Shown: one piece after another, positions 38,448 to 48,729 of the stretch
Layout: each line of letters begins with the position of its first letter
Position numbering within the stretch: position 1 is the first letter of the stretch
Assembly (NCBI RefSeq): GCF_000166055.1
Contig: NC_014664.1
Location: 1,804,001-1,868,000 of the forward strand
Length of the DNA stretch: 64,000 nt
DNA from: Rhodomicrobium vannielii ATCC 17100
GTDB taxonomy: Bacteria > Pseudomonadota > Alphaproteobacteria > Rhizobiales > Rhodomicrobiaceae
Reading direction: 5' to 3'
Made by a program: the position numbers and the translations under genes
The notes under the pieces: model-generated
The model's database searches: none
What the model was told of the DNA's origin: nothing
What the model saw: the letters and a program-made list of their open reading frames with translations, nothing else

Positions 38448-40175
38448 CTGTACGCCCGCGCTTTCATCGATTTCCCCAAGGACGACGCGCCGCCGCTGAG
38501 CCTCGGCTTCGCCTCGCCTCGCGCGCTGCTCGTCGCGGAGCGTATGGAAGAGGTGATGCCAGTTATCCGCGAGGCGGAGGCCCAGGCGCAGGGGGGCCGC
38601 TGGGCTGTCGGTTTCGTGGCCTATGAGGCGGCGGCGGCTTTTGACACGGCTTTAAGGACGCTCGCGCCCGACCCAGGCTTTCCGCTGGCGGCGTTCGCCG
38701 TGTTCGACGCGCCGACACCGCCGTGCGAAGCGCCCTCGGCATTCGCCTGCGCGGGTTGGCAAGCCGACATGACACACGCTGCCTACGCGGAGAAGATCGC
38801 GCACATTCGCGACGGCATCGCCGAAGGCGCGCATTATCAGGTGAACCTCACCATGCGCCTTGCGTCGCGTTTCGAGGGCGACCCGCGCGGCCTGTTCGAA
38901 GCGCTGCGACGCGCGCAGCCGCACGCCTACGCGCTTTATCTCGATTTCGGCGGTGTGCCGCGGGGATGTCAGATCGCGTCCGTCTCGCCGGAACTGTTCT
39001 TCGCGTGGGAGCCGCGAACCCGCGCGCTGCTCGCCCGCCCCATGAAGGGCACCGCGCGCGCTGATGCGCCTCCAGAAGCGCTGCTGGCCTCGCCCAAGGA
39101 GCGCGCGGAAAACCTCATGATCGTGGACCTTCTGCGCAACGACATCGCGCGCGTCGCCGTCGAGGGCACGGTCCGCGTGCCTAAGTTGTTTTCCATCGAG
39201 AAACTGCCAACCGTGCAGCAGATGACGTCGACCGTCACCGGCACCGCCAGCCCCAAAACCGCGCTCGCCGATATTTTCGCCGCGCTGTTCCCATGCGGCT
39301 CCGTCACCGGCGCGCCGAAGATCGCGGCGATGAAATCCATCGCGACGCTCGAAACCGGCCCGCGCGGCCCCTATTGCGGGGCGCTCGGCATCATCGAACC
39401 GGGCGGCGCGGCGACATTCAGCGTCGGCATCCGAACGGTCGCCATCGCGAACGGCACCGCCGTCTGTGGCGTGGGCAGTGGCGTGACGTGGGATTCGAAT
39501 GCCGCCGACGAATATGAGGAGTGCATCATGAAGCGCCGTTTCCTTCTCCGCGCGAGCGCCCCTTTCGAGTTGCTGGAAACGATGAGGATCGAGAACGGCG
39601 CGGTTGTGATCCTGCATCGCCACATGTCGCGGCTCGCCCGCGCGGCGGAGCATTTCGGCTTTCCTTTCGACGAGGCCGAGGTCCGCCGCGCAATTGCGGA
39701 CGTGTGCGCAGACTTGGCGGCGGGCGCGCATCGCCTGCGCCTGCTTCTGTCGCGAGACGGTGTGGTGACGCTTGAGACCGGCCCGGTTCCGCACACGCCT
39801 GCGGACCCCGTCGTGATGCTCGCGAAGTCGCCCGTCTCAAGCGACGACGAGTTTCTGCGGCACAAGACGACGAACCGCGCCATTTACGAAGCGCACGCCC
39901 CGAAGAATACTGCCATCTTCGACACGCTCCTTTTCAACGAGCGCGGAGAAATCACGGAATTCACGCGAGGCAACGTCGCCATCATGTGTAACGGAAAGCT
40001 CGTTACGCCGCCCGAGACCTGCGGCCTCTTGCCGGGAACGCTTCGCGCCGAGCTGCTCGCCCGTGGCGATGTCGCCGAAGACCTGTTAACGCGAAGGGAT
40101 ATTGTCGCAGCAAGCAACATTATGTTTCTTAACACTCTTCGAGGATTGATTTCCGTTCGGCTGCAAATTGAGTAA
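38448..40175 (+). CDS. Fused aminodeoxychorismate synthase component I and 4-amino-4-deoxychorismate lyase (PabB-PabC)
   Basis: A bifunctional p-aminobenzoate (folate precursor) enzyme. The chorismate-binding PabB part contains YQVNLTMRL, RPMKGTARAD and FPCGSVTGAPK and ends near IMKRRFLL. The PLP class IV aminotransferase-like PabC part carries the active lysine in LRHKTTNR and a GEITEFTRGN motif. The first ATG is at 38544 (543 aa), but homologous sequence (YARAFIDFPKDDAP...) continues upstream and the only initiator-like codon with a ribosome site is CTG 38448 (AGGA seven bases upstream), giving about 575 aa. The upstream limit is TGA at 38406. The start given is inferred. Confidence 0.82.
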   Translation: MYARAFIDFPKDDAPPLSLGFASPRALLVAERMEEVMPVIREAEAQAQGGRWAVGFVAYEAAAAFDTALRTLAPDPGFPLAAFAVFDAPTPPCEAPSAFACAGWQADMTHAAYAEKIAHIRDGIAEGAHYQVNLTMRLASRFEGDPRGLFEALRRAQPHAYALYLDFGGVPRGCQIASVSPELFFAWEPRTRALLARPMKGTARADAPPEALLASPKERAENLMIVDLLRNDIARVAVEGTVRVPKLFSIEKLPTVQQMTSTVTGTASPKTALADIFAALFPCGSVTGAPKIAAMKSIATLETGPRGPYCGALGIIEPGGAATFSVGIRTVAIANGTAVCGVGSGVTWDSNAADEYEECIMKRRFLLRASAPFELLETMRIENGAVVILHRHMSRLARAAEHFGFPFDEAEVRRAIADVCADLAAGAHRLRLLLSRDGVVTLETGPVPHTPADPVVMLAKSPVSSDDEFLRHKTTNRAIYEAHAPKNTAIFDTLLFNERGEITEFTRGNVAIMCNGKLVTPPETCGLLPGTLRAELLARGDVAEDLLTRRDIVAASNIMFLNTLRGLISVRLQIE

Positions 40176-40321
40176 TCTTCCTTGTCCGCCGGACAACAGC
40201 GGCGCTGCCGCTAGAGTCGGCTCTGCGGCCAGAACGCTGCGAGGCGCGCGCTTTCGCAGGTGCATATCCTCATCATAGGCTGTTTTTGTCTTGTCGAAGC
40301 TTAGGGTAGCTTTATTCATAG

Positions 40322-43300
40322 ATGTTTCCGACAGCGTGTTTTGAAGCGCCTCGCTACCGCGACAAGCAGCCTGAGGGAAAGGCAGCTTCCTCAAGTGAAA
40401 TGAATGGAATGAGCGACAAAAGAACGGGGCTTTCATCGCAGGAAGGGGCTCTTAGTTGCTTTGAGCTTGCCAGCGAAGCGGCTGGATTTGGTATATACGA
40501 ATACGATATCGCCAACGAGAAGGTGCGCTGGTCTGGATATATGCGGCGTCTGCTCGGCATCGCCGAGGAGAGCAAAGCATGTATGGACAGCGTGCTGCCG
40601 TGCATCCATCCCGATGACCGCGAACGCGTCCGCGGCGCGGCGAAAGCCATCGTGCGAACGGTAGGGCGATATCACAACGAGTTTCGCATCGTGCGACCGG
40701 GCGGCGAGATCCGATGGATTCTGGACCGGGGGCAATCGCTCGGTCCCGTCAATCCGGCAACGGGCAAGGTGGCGCTTTCCATCGGCACGCTGATCGACGT
40801 GACGGAGCAGCGGCAGGCCGAAATCGACCGCGCCCTCTGGGAAAGTCGCTTTCGCAGCATTTACAAGTATTCGATCGCCGGGATCGCCATCACCGGCCCT
40901 GATGGCCATATCCTCGAATGCAATCGCGCTTACAGCCGCCTCGTCGGATATTCCGAGAGTGAGCTTCGCGAAAAGCATTTTTCCGAATTATTCCATCCCG
41001 ATGAATACGAGGAGCACGTTGAACTTGCCCGTGCAATGCAGGCGGGCGAAATTTCATTCATCGACGTTGAAGGCCGCTATGTGCACAAGAGCGGGCGGCC
41101 CGTCTGGACGCGCAAGATCGTTTCCCTGCTGCCCGATGAGGTTGGAGGGGGAGCGCGCCTCGCGATGGTGCTTGCGACGGACATAACGAAGCGCAAGCAG
41201 GCCGAAGAGGCGCTGCGCGAGAGCGAAAAGCGCGAGCGGCTCAGGCGGCAGGATCTCGAAGCCGTTCTGGAGGCTGTGCCTGCAGCCGTGATTTTCGGAG
41301 AAGACCGCGCCTGTTCGCGGCTGAGCCTCAATCGGATGGCGGAGGATATTCTCGGGCTGCCGGGGCAGCTTGAGGTTGCCGGATTTCCCAAAGTCGTCAG
41401 AGTTTCGAAAGATGGACGCTTGGTCGAGGAAGGCGAGTCCCCCCTTCATCGAGCAGCCGGGACCGGACGGCCGGTTCTCGGCGAGGATATGGAACTTCAC
41501 TACCCGGATGGCCCATCGCGATTCATCCACGGTAACGCCCTGCCGCTTTTCGACGAAAAGGGCGGGGTGCGCGGTGCCGTTGGTGCGTTCTTCGATTGCA
41601 CCCAATGGAAACAGACTGAAAAGGCGCTGCGCGACAGCGAAGCGACGCTGGCACGCGACGCGGCGGCGCTCCGCCGCCTTAACGACGCCAGTTCGAGGCT
41701 CTGGCGCGCCCGCGATCTCGCAAGCGGGCTCGATGAGGTACTCAGCGCGGCGATCGAGCTTCTGGGGGCGGATCGCGGCGTGATCCAGGTTTACGATGCC
41801 GAGCGCGGAGTTATACGCATAGCAGCAGTCCGCGGCTACGATGAGGCCCTCGTCGCCGCCTTCGAAGAAACGAGGATTGATGACTATCCTGTTCTCGCCG
41901 AGGCAATACGGAACGGCGAGACTCTCGCGATAAGTGACATTCTGAATGATCCGCGCTTTGTCGATCCTCAATACCCGCAAGTCGCGGGCGTTCTGGGGTT
42001 TCGGGCCGCGCAGTTCAGCCCGCTCGTCTCACGCGACGGCACGGTGCTCGGCGTGCTGTCCACGCAGTTTTCGCAGCCGCACGATCTCTCGGAGCAGGAT
42101 TTTCAGAGGCTCGCCCTTTTTGTACGGCAGGCCACCGACTTTCTGGAACGCTGCCGCGCGGACGAAGTCCGGCGGGAGAGCGAGGAACGTCTCCGCGCGA
42201 TCGTGGATACGGCCGTCGATGCCATTATCGTCATCAACGACGAGGGGCTGATCCAGTCGATCAATCCGTCCGGCGAACGGATATTCGGCTATAGCCAGGA
42301 AGAACTTGCCGGGCAAAACATCGCAATTCTGATGCCTGAGCAGAACCTCGCCCTGCACAATAATTATATCGCCAACTATCTAAAAACCGGTAAGGCGATG
42401 ATAATGGGGAGTGGCCGCGAACTCATGCACCGGCGGAAGAACGGCACGATCTTCACGGCCGATACTGCCATCGCTGAGTGGCATCTCGCGGGAAAGCGCT
42501 ATTTCACCGGCACCATTCGCGACATCACCGAACGAAAGCGGCATGAGGAGGAGGTGCAGCTTCTGCTGAGAGAAGTGAACCACCGATCCAAAAATTTGCT
42601 GGCCCTTGTTCAGGCCATCGCGCGGCAGACGGTATCCACCAATGCCGAGGACTTTCTCGAACGCTTCGAAGAGCGCGTGCGCGCCCTTGCGGCTGCGCAG
42701 GATCTCCTCGTCAAGTCGGAATGGAAGGGCGTCGTTCTCACGGAACTGATCCGTTCGCAGCTTGCTCACTTTCGCGATGCTATCGGCGAGAGAATTTCAC
42801 TCGACGGTCCGCCGCTGTTCATTTCCGCTCCGGCGGCGCAGACGCTCGCGATGGCGTTGCATGAACTGGCGACGAACGCGGGCAAATATGGCGCGCTTTC
42901 CTCAAGCGAGGGAACAATCCACGTAAGCTGGTCCGTCGGCTGGAACGCGAGCGAAGATGCCGACAGCTTCGAGATGGAATGGCGCGAGGCCCACGGGCCG
43001 GCTGTCAACGCCCGGGCCAGGGAAGGATTCGGTTCCACGGTTCTCGGACCGATGACGGAAATGAGCCTCGATGCGCAGGTTCAGTTCGACTTCGAGCCGT
43101 CCGGTGTGATTTGGCGCCTGCACTGCCCGCTGAAGAACATGGTGGAGGGACGATCGCCCGCCTCCGTTCCGGCCAAGCCACCGGCGGGAGGGCCGCAGTC
43201 AGGGCGCAGGTGTGTGCTTGTCGTAGAGGATGAAGCGCTCGTCGCGCTGGAAATCGTGCACAGCCTTAGGGAAGCTCGCTTCGAAGTGCTGGGGCCAGCG

Positions 43301-43573
43301 CGCAGCGTGGCGCAAGCCTTCGACATACTGAAGAAATCCCGCTGTAGTGCTGCGGTGCTCGATATCAATCTCGGATCGGAGACCTCGGAAGCCGTCGCGG
43401 TCGAACTCAATCGACGCGGCATTCCTTTCGTGATCGTATCGGGATACTCGCTCGACCAGCTTCCGCAGGCTTTCGAAGGCGTGCCGGCGCTCGTGAAGCC
43501 GGTGCGGCCAGACCTTCTCAAGAAGGAACTGAACCGCCTCATGGGAGATGACAGCCGCTGCCCAGCGATCTAG
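40322..43573 (+). CDS. Hybrid HWE-family histidine kinase with PAS and GAF sensor domains and C-terminal receiver
   Basis: A cytoplasmic sensor of up to 1083 residues. Sensor modules in order are PAS (about 50-165), PAS/PAC (about 173-300), a third PAS-like (about 310-435), GAF (about 465-610) and PAS (about 620-740). The kinase core has the H-box REVNHRSKNLLALVQ with H754, the N-box HELATNAGKYGALS with N852, and the W-x-E (MEWRE) that marks HWE kinases. A receiver domain (about 963-1080) has D1014. No membrane segment is visible. HWE kinases often feed PhyR-type general stress pathways. Start uncertain: ATG 40400 and 40409 are alternatives. Confidence 0.9.
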   Translation: MFPTACFEAPRYRDKQPEGKAASSSEMNGMSDKRTGLSSQEGALSCFELASEAAGFGIYEYDIANEKVRWSGYMRRLLGIAEESKACMDSVLPCIHPDDRERVRGAAKAIVRTVGRYHNEFRIVRPGGEIRWILDRGQSLGPVNPATGKVALSIGTLIDVTEQRQAEIDRALWESRFRSIYKYSIAGIAITGPDGHILECNRAYSRLVGYSESELREKHFSELFHPDEYEEHVELARAMQAGEISFIDVEGRYVHKSGRPVWTRKIVSLLPDEVGGGARLAMVLATDITKRKQAEEALRESEKRERLRRQDLEAVLEAVPAAVIFGEDRACSRLSLNRMAEDILGLPGQLEVAGFPKVVRVSKDGRLVEEGESPLHRAAGTGRPVLGEDMELHYPDGPSRFIHGNALPLFDEKGGVRGAVGAFFDCTQWKQTEKALRDSEATLARDAAALRRLNDASSRLWRARDLASGLDEVLSAAIELLGADRGVIQVYDAERGVIRIAAVRGYDEALVAAFEETRIDDYPVLAEAIRNGETLAISDILNDPRFVDPQYPQVAGVLGFRAAQFSPLVSRDGTVLGVLSTQFSQPHDLSEQDFQRLALFVRQATDFLERCRADEVRRESEERLRAIVDTAVDAIIVINDEGLIQSINPSGERIFGYSQEELAGQNIAILMPEQNLALHNNYIANYLKTGKAMIMGSGRELMHRRKNGTIFTADTAIAEWHLAGKRYFTGTIRDITERKRHEEEVQLLLREVNHRSKNLLALVQAIARQTVSTNAEDFLERFEERVRALAAAQDLLVKSEWKGVVLTELIRSQLAHFRDAIGERISLDGPPLFISAPAAQTLAMALHELATNAGKYGALSSSEGTIHVSWSVGWNASEDADSFEMEWREAHGPAVNARAREGFGSTVLGPMTEMSLDAQVQFDFEPSGVIWRLHCPLKNMVEGRSPASVPAKPPAGGPQSGRRCVLVVEDEALVALEIVHSLREARFEVLGPARSVAQAFDILKKSRCSAAVLDINLGSETSEAVAVELNRRGIPFVIVSGYSLDQLPQAFEGVPALVKPVRPDLLKKELNRLMGDDSRCPAI

Positions 43574-43696
43574 TGGTCCGGCCTCAATTGATGTCCATGC
43601 TTTGCATCTTCGACATCCAGCGAACCTCACCGGAAGCCTAGGATCAGCCTTCGCGCGTGCCGCAACCTCATTGAGTATCAAGTTTAGAGACCTATC

Positions 43697-43723
43697 CGAT
43701 CAGGTTAAACCAACCTGATCGGC
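43697..43723. terminator. Perfect inverted repeat between convergent genes
   Basis: CCGATCAGGTT, AAACC, AACCTGATCGG: an 11-bp perfect stem with a 5-nt loop between the hybrid kinase and the SPOR gene. It lacks a T-tract on either side, so it may act as a weak bidirectional terminator or a DNA site. Confidence 0.5.
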
Positions 43724-43759
43724 GCGTCTGTCTCTGACCATAAAAGCGCTGGCGGTGCA

Positions 43760-45709
43760 CTAGTTTGTCACGAAGCAGGATTTGTCACCGCCGATACCCT
43801 TGATCCTCTGACAAAGGTCCATCGCTTCCTGACGCGTGCCGAGCGGACCCGCCACAGCGCGATACGTGACGCCCCTGGCACCAAGGTCTGCGATCTTCGC
43901 TTGAAGGGGCACGGCGCCAAGCGCGCTTTTGTACTTGTCCGCCAGGATGGGGATATCGCGCTGAATCGCCCTTTCGTCGGGCGCGGATTTCAAGGACACC
44001 CAGAAGCTGCCCGCCGGTGCTGGGGTGGCATACGCCGTCGCAGGTTCCGCCGGCGTGAGCGATGCCGACCGGGTGACGGGCGCGGCCGACGACACGGCGC
44101 CGGTGCGGAACGGCTGAACCGCAGGTGCCGGAGACGGAACTGCTTGAGTGGTTGGGAATGTGGACGGCCCGTTGCCGAACGGCGGCGGCAACTCGCCATT
44201 CGCCGCGCTGGCTATACTCTGGGCCGGGGCGCGGTTTGTGTCGACGCGGGTTCCATCCGGGCGATAGACTTCGCTTCGCACCACTGTGGGCAGATCGGGA
44301 CCGCGCGCGATGGGGCCCGAAGGCTGCGGCGCGTCGCCGGTGCGCTGGGCTTTACGCAACGCCTCGTCTATGCGGTCCTCAAGCGAATTCGGCTGGCCGC
44401 CGCTCGTGGACGCGGATGCATAGCTTTGCGGAGCGGGCGCGGAGGCCGGAGCCGCAAACGCCGCCTGCACCTGCTGCCCGTCCGGCGTCAACCGGTCGTA
44501 GATCGTCTTTTCGCCGTTGGGAAACTGCTTTCCGCCCGGATTTTCCGGCGCGGCTTTCAACGGACGAGGGTCGGCGCGGATCACGCCAGTCTCGTCCACA
44601 GGTCCGCTCATCGACTTGTAGAGATACGCTCCGCCACCGCCGACCGTTATAGCGCCGACGAGCGCCATCGCGACGAAAAGCTTCCGGCTGCGTTTGCGCT
44701 GAGGCGCGTGATCCTGTTCGAGTTCATCCTCGTCCGCGAAGAAATCCTCATCGAGTTCGTCCGCGTGGGGATTATGGCGGCCGAGATCGTCGCCGTGGGG
44801 AGCCGCGTCGTCAGCCCATCCGCCCTGTGCGGGAAAGCGCGCGCTGTAATCTTCCTGCTGCGGCGCATATGTGTTTTGAGCAAAGCTCTGAGGCTGTTGC
44901 GGAGCGTAGCCGCGATCAACCGGGGCACTTTGCTGCGGCGGTTGCGGGACATATCCGCGATCGACGGGAGCTTTCGGCGGTTGCACTGCGTAACCTCGAT
45001 CGGCCGGCGGCGTAAATCCGCGGTCCGGCTGCGCGCTCCGAGGCGGCAACGGAGGCTGCGCCTGGGGTTGCTCCTCCGGCAAATAGAAACGCGACGCCTG
45101 CCTTTCCTGCGCGGCGAAACCCTGATCGTAGTCATCGACCGTGGAGCGCGCCTCCCGCTGGTAGTAGGCCGCGTCGTCCTGACGCGGGGCCGGCGGCTGG
45201 GGCGCGGGCGGAGCCTGACGGACCGGCAGATTCGCGTAAGGATCCTGCTGACGCTGGACGGGCTGATCGTAGAGATCGTCCTGATAGGCGGGGCCTTTCG
45301 CGGGGAACGGTGCCGGATCGAATTGCGGCGTATCCCTCATGAAAAGATCGTCGCCGGCATCCCTGCGATAATCGAGCGGGCCCGGTTCAGGGGCATAGGG
45401 CGACGGCGGCGGAACATAGCTCGCCGGGCTCTGGTCGGAAAACCGCGGCGGCTCGTTTCGCGCAGGGAACGGAGGCTGAGCGGGCGGCTGCGGAACCTGA
45501 CGCGGCTGCTCGTAAGCGTGGCGGCTGAAATTGGAGAATGCCGGGCGCTGCGGCTCACGACCGCGCTGCTCGGGATACCCGCCGGAAGCTGGATCGCGCG
45601 ACGACGATTGCTCCCATCTCTCGTCGCGTTCCTGTGCGGCGGGGTTTCGCCTCTCCCCCTCGACAGGACTACGTCCGCGCCGCGATGCCGAATCGTCATT
45701 CGTAGACAT
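43760..45709 (-). CDS. SPOR-domain membrane protein
   Basis: A 649-residue inner-membrane protein. Residues 1-340 are a Pro/Gln/Asp/Arg-rich cytoplasmic region including tandem DRGY/DRGF units (about 229-272). An acidic stretch (about 308-333) precedes a basic RKRSRK segment and one transmembrane helix (344-366). A periplasmic Pro/Ala-rich linker leads to a C-terminal SPOR domain (about 568-649), which binds denuded septal peptidoglycan. GGAGG ahead favours ATG 45709; ATG 45727 is possible, and the longer frame overlaps argS. It follows argS closely, an arrangement seen in other alphaproteobacteria. A role in division or envelope maturation is inferred. Confidence 0.88.
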   Translation of the reverse strand: MSTNDDSASRRGRSPVEGERRNPAAQERDERWEQSSSRDPASGGYPEQRGREPQRPAFSNFSRHAYEQPRQVPQPPAQPPFPARNEPPRFSDQSPASYVPPPSPYAPEPGPLDYRRDAGDDLFMRDTPQFDPAPFPAKGPAYQDDLYDQPVQRQQDPYANLPVRQAPPAPQPPAPRQDDAAYYQREARSTVDDYDQGFAAQERQASRFYLPEEQPQAQPPLPPRSAQPDRGFTPPADRGYAVQPPKAPVDRGYVPQPPQQSAPVDRGYAPQQPQSFAQNTYAPQQEDYSARFPAQGGWADDAAPHGDDLGRHNPHADELDEDFFADEDELEQDHAPQRKRSRKLFVAMALVGAITVGGGGAYLYKSMSGPVDETGVIRADPRPLKAAPENPGGKQFPNGEKTIYDRLTPDGQQVQAAFAAPASAPAPQSYASASTSGGQPNSLEDRIDEALRKAQRTGDAPQPSGPIARGPDLPTVVRSEVYRPDGTRVDTNRAPAQSIASAANGELPPPFGNGPSTFPTTQAVPSPAPAVQPFRTGAVSSAAPVTRSASLTPAEPATAYATPAPAGSFWVSLKSAPDERAIQRDIPILADKYKSALGAVPLQAKIADLGARGVTYRAVAGPLGTRQEAMDLCQRIKGIGGDKSCFVTN

Positions 45710-45755
45710 CGAACGATTGTCCTCCATATTCGCTAGTTCACGGACCTGGGCAGGA

Positions 45756-47513
45756 CTAACGCATTTCTGAAATTGCTTCCACACCGAGCAACTTCAAAGA
45801 AGAGCGCAATACTAGCGCGGTCCCTGTTATAAGCGCCATTCGCGCCATTGTAATGTCCGAGCTTGCGGGAACCATGAAACGCAAATGTGGCAGTTCTTTG
45901 CCTCGCGCCCAGAGACTATGGAATAACGCTGCGATTTCATGCGCATAGAACGCCACGCGGTGCGGTTCATGGGCCTGCGCCGCCTGCTCAACAAGTCGTG
46001 GATATTCCGCAAGTTTCCGCGCGATCGCAACCTCCGCATCGTCGACAAGCAGCGAAAAGTCAGCTTTTGCGAGCGAATCAGGTGACAGATCCATATCCGG
46101 GAAGCCCTCGTGCGCCTTGCCGAGAACCGAGCAGGCGCGGGCATGCGCGTACTGCACATAGAACACCGGATTGTCGTTCGACTGTTCGAGCACCTTCTCG
46201 AAGTCGAAATCGAGCGTCGCGTCGTTCTTGCGCGTCAGCATGATGAAACGCACCGGCCCCGCACCGACCTCGTCCACCACCTCGCGCAGCGTCACGAACG
46301 AGCCCGCGCGCTTCGACATCTTCACCGGCTCGCCGCCGCGGAACAGGCGCACGAGCTGGCAGATCTTCACATCCACCTGCGCCTCGCCGCCCGACAGTGC
46401 CTTCACAGCCGCCGTGAGACGCTTGATGTAGCCGCCGTGGTCCGCGCCGAGCACGTTGATGAGCGTCTTGAAGCCGCGCTCGATCTTCGTCTTGTGGTAG
46501 GCCATGTCGGCCGCGAAATAGGTGTAGGAGCCGTCCGACTTCTTGAGCGCACGGTCCACGTCGTCGCCGAAATCGGTCGCGCGGAAAAGCGTCTGCTCGC
46601 GGTCTTCCCAGTCGTCGGGCAGCTTGCCCTTGGGCGGCGCGAGGCGTCCTTCGTATATGAGCCCCTTCGCTTTCAGGAAGTCGATCGTCTCGGCGATCTT
46701 GTCCTCGCCGTTCGCGGTGAGCGAGCGCTCCGAAAAGAACACTTCGTGCTTGATGCCGAGCGAGGCGAGGTCGTCGCGGATCAGGTCGAGCATGGCGGCG
46801 ATGGTGCGTTCGCGCACCTTCGGCAGCCATTCGGCCTCATCGCCCCTGAGCGTGTCGCCGAACTCCTTCGCGAGCGCCTCTCCGACCGGCTTCAGGTAGT
46901 CGCCCGGATAAAGGCCAGCCGGGATCTCGCCGATATCCTCGCCGAGCGCCTCGCGGTAGCGCAGATGCGCCGAACGTGCGAGCACATCGACCTGCGCGCC
47001 AGCGTCGTTGATGTAATATTCGCGTGCGGGCTTGAACCCGGCGAAGTCGAGCAGGCTCGCCAGCGCATCGCCAAAAACCGCGCCGCGTGTATGGCCGACA
47101 TGCATCGGACCGGTCGGGTTGGCAGAGACATATTCCACGTTGACGGGCTGGCCCGCTCCAAGCGTGCCGCGTCCGTAGTCGGCGCCTTGCGTGAGCACCG
47201 TGCGCAACACGTCGCCCCAGATCGCCGGTTTCAGCGTGAGGTTGATGAAGCCCGGCCCGGCGATCTCCACCTTCTCGACGTCCGGGTCGTGCGCCAGCTT
47301 CGCGGCGATTGCTTCAGCGAGCGCCTTCGGGTTTTGGCGGGCAGGCTTTGCCAGCACCATGGCGGCGTTGGTCGCGAGGTCGCCATGGGTCGCCTGACGC
47401 GGCGGCTCGACCACGAACGTATCGAGCTTCGCATCTTCGGGCAGCATGCCTTCGGCCTGCATTTGGAGCAGGATGTCGCGAATGCGCGTTTCAAAATTCT
47501 GGAAAATGTTCAT
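45756..47513 (-). CDS. argS: Arginyl-tRNA synthetase
   Basis: A 585-residue class I synthetase charging tRNA-Arg. The N-terminal additional domain, the HIGH-type signature HVGH (in [10 protein letters not shown]), EVFFSERSL and the KMSKR loop are present, with a DALR anticodon-binding domain at the C-terminus (HVGH and KMSKR both intact). Length matches E. coli ArgS (577 aa). It is followed by the SPOR gene 46 bp downstream, likely in one operon. Confidence 0.97.
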   Translation of the reverse strand: MNIFQNFETRIRDILLQMQAEGMLPEDAKLDTFVVEPPRQATHGDLATNAAMVLAKPARQNPKALAEAIAAKLAHDPDVEKVEIAGPGFINLTLKPAIWGDVLRTVLTQGADYGRGTLGAGQPVNVEYVSANPTGPMHVGHTRGAVFGDALASLLDFAGFKPAREYYINDAGAQVDVLARSAHLRYREALGEDIGEIPAGLYPGDYLKPVGEALAKEFGDTLRGDEAEWLPKVRERTIAAMLDLIRDDLASLGIKHEVFFSERSLTANGEDKIAETIDFLKAKGLIYEGRLAPPKGKLPDDWEDREQTLFRATDFGDDVDRALKKSDGSYTYFAADMAYHKTKIERGFKTLINVLGADHGGYIKRLTAAVKALSGGEAQVDVKICQLVRLFRGGEPVKMSKRAGSFVTLREVVDEVGAGPVRFIMLTRKNDATLDFDFEKVLEQSNDNPVFYVQYAHARACSVLGKAHEGFPDMDLSPDSLAKADFSLLVDDAEVAIARKLAEYPRLVEQAAQAHEPHRVAFYAHEIAALFHSLWARGKELPHLRFMVPASSDITMARMALITGTALVLRSSLKLLGVEAISEMR

Positions 47514-47710
47514 GCCTTCTCATAGGCGAAATGGCGCATGTCGCGCAATCCCATCGCCTCGAAAAGCAGCCGTTCTCAAGCAAAGAAAAGCAAGCGTGAG
47601 CGATCAAAGGCGCGAGCGCTTGCGTCAACGCGCCCGAGTGTCAAGAACTCAAGTAAAAGCGCCTTGGGCTGGGGACTCTCGATGCCGCCAAGAGGCTGGC
47701 ACGCGTCGCG

Positions 47711-48193
47711 CTAATGAACCTTTTTGCCCTTGTTCTCGTCCTCGTCCTTCGTCGTGCCGATGGCGCGCGAAACCCAGTCCGGACGGCAACGGGTGTCCTG
47801 ATTGACGTTCTTGTTGAACCTGTCGATGTTGCCCTTGTCGTCAGTCCATTCGCCGTTGCGGCAATATTCCTTGCGCTTGACTTCGGCGTCTTTCTTGGCC
47901 TGCTTTTTGGCTTCCTCGGGATCGCTGGGCCACGCCTGCGCGGAAGCAAGTTGCGGCCCTTCACCCGGAACCGGCAGTGGCGCATGCGCCGGCGGCATCA
48001 CGAGAGGAGCGCGCTCCTGAAGGTTCGGCTCAGGCGCGGGCTTGCCCATCAGGGTTTCCTTGACGTTCACGCCAGCCGCATCAAGCAGCGGCGCGTTGAT
48101 TTCGAGATCAGGCCCGCCATCGCAGCCAGCCAGAACCACGGCAAGCGCAAACGCCGCCGATACGCCAATCACGCTTTTTCGCGATGCGAACAT
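47711..48193 (-). CDS. Putative lipoprotein downstream of lspA
   Basis: A 160-residue protein with a lipoprotein signal peptide and lipobox LAGC (lipidated C24, Asp at +2). A Pro-rich segment (about 50-85) is followed by a Lys/Glu-rich helix (PEEAKKQAKKDAEVKRKEY) and two further cysteines around CRNGEWTDD and TRCRPDW that may pair. No family is recognised. It lies 35 bp after lspA, the signal peptidase that would process it, so the pair is probably one transcript. Confidence 0.72.
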   Translation of the reverse strand: MFASRKSVIGVSAAFALAVVLAGCDGGPDLEINAPLLDAAGVNVKETLMGKPAPEPNLQERAPLVMPPAHAPLPVPGEGPQLASAQAWPSDPEEAKKQAKKDAEVKRKEYCRNGEWTDDKGNIDRFNKNVNQDTRCRPDWVSRAIGTTKDEDENKGKKVH

Positions 48194-48228
48194 GGTTGAC
48201 CGCCCCCGATTCCCGTCAAAACCGAGCG

Positions 48229-48729
48229 TTAGGCTTGGTTTCCGGCTTCTTTATGGCTTGATTTTAACGAGTCGTAAAGGAGGCCCCCGACGCCCGCCAC
48301 GATGGCGACATCGGCGAGGTTGAACACATACCAGTGGAATGAGCCGACATGGAAAGAGAAGAAGTCCGCCACCGCGCCATACTGCATCCGGTCGATGGCG
48401 TTGCCGAGCGCGCCGCCCATGATGAGGCCGACCGCCGCCGCCGAAAGACGCGTCTGCATATGGGCCAGCCACAGGAACAGCGCGAGCGTTGCCGCAAACG
48501 CGAACGCGATCAGAATCCATTGGCCGGCGGCGCTGTCCTGCTTGAATAGCCCGTATGATACACCGCGATTCCACACGAGCACGATGTCGAAAAACGGCGC
48601 GACGACGATCTTAGCGGTTTCTCCGCTCTGGAAGAAAGCGATCGTCCAGACCTTCTGACCCTGATCCACGAGAAGGGTCGCGGCGGCGAAGATAAGGCCC
48701 GTCAGGCTGTACAATCCCCAGATTTTCAT
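48229..48729 (-). CDS. lspA: Lipoprotein signal peptidase (signal peptidase II)
   Basis: A 166-residue inner-membrane aspartyl protease that removes signal peptides from diacylglyceryl-modified prolipoproteins. The two catalytic aspartates lie in GNAIDRMQYGAVADFF and FNLADVAIV; four hydrophobic segments are evident. AAGAGGCGCCG precedes ATG 48729. Unlike many bacteria, no ileS is adjacent; instead a lipoprotein gene follows directly. Confidence 0.94.
   Translation of the reverse strand: MKIWGLYSLTGLIFAAATLLVDQGQKVWTIAFFQSGETAKIVVAPFFDIVLVWNRGVSYGLFKQDSAAGQWILIAFAFAATLALFLWLAHMQTRLSAAAVGLIMGGALGNAIDRMQYGAVADFFSFHVGSFHWYVFNLADVAIVAGVGGLLYDSLKSSHKEAGNQA

Noticed and set aside
43901-45736. Long plus-strand frame opposite the SPOR gene
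   Set aside because: Arg-rich antisense shadow; the SPOR domain and transmembrane helix are on the minus strand.
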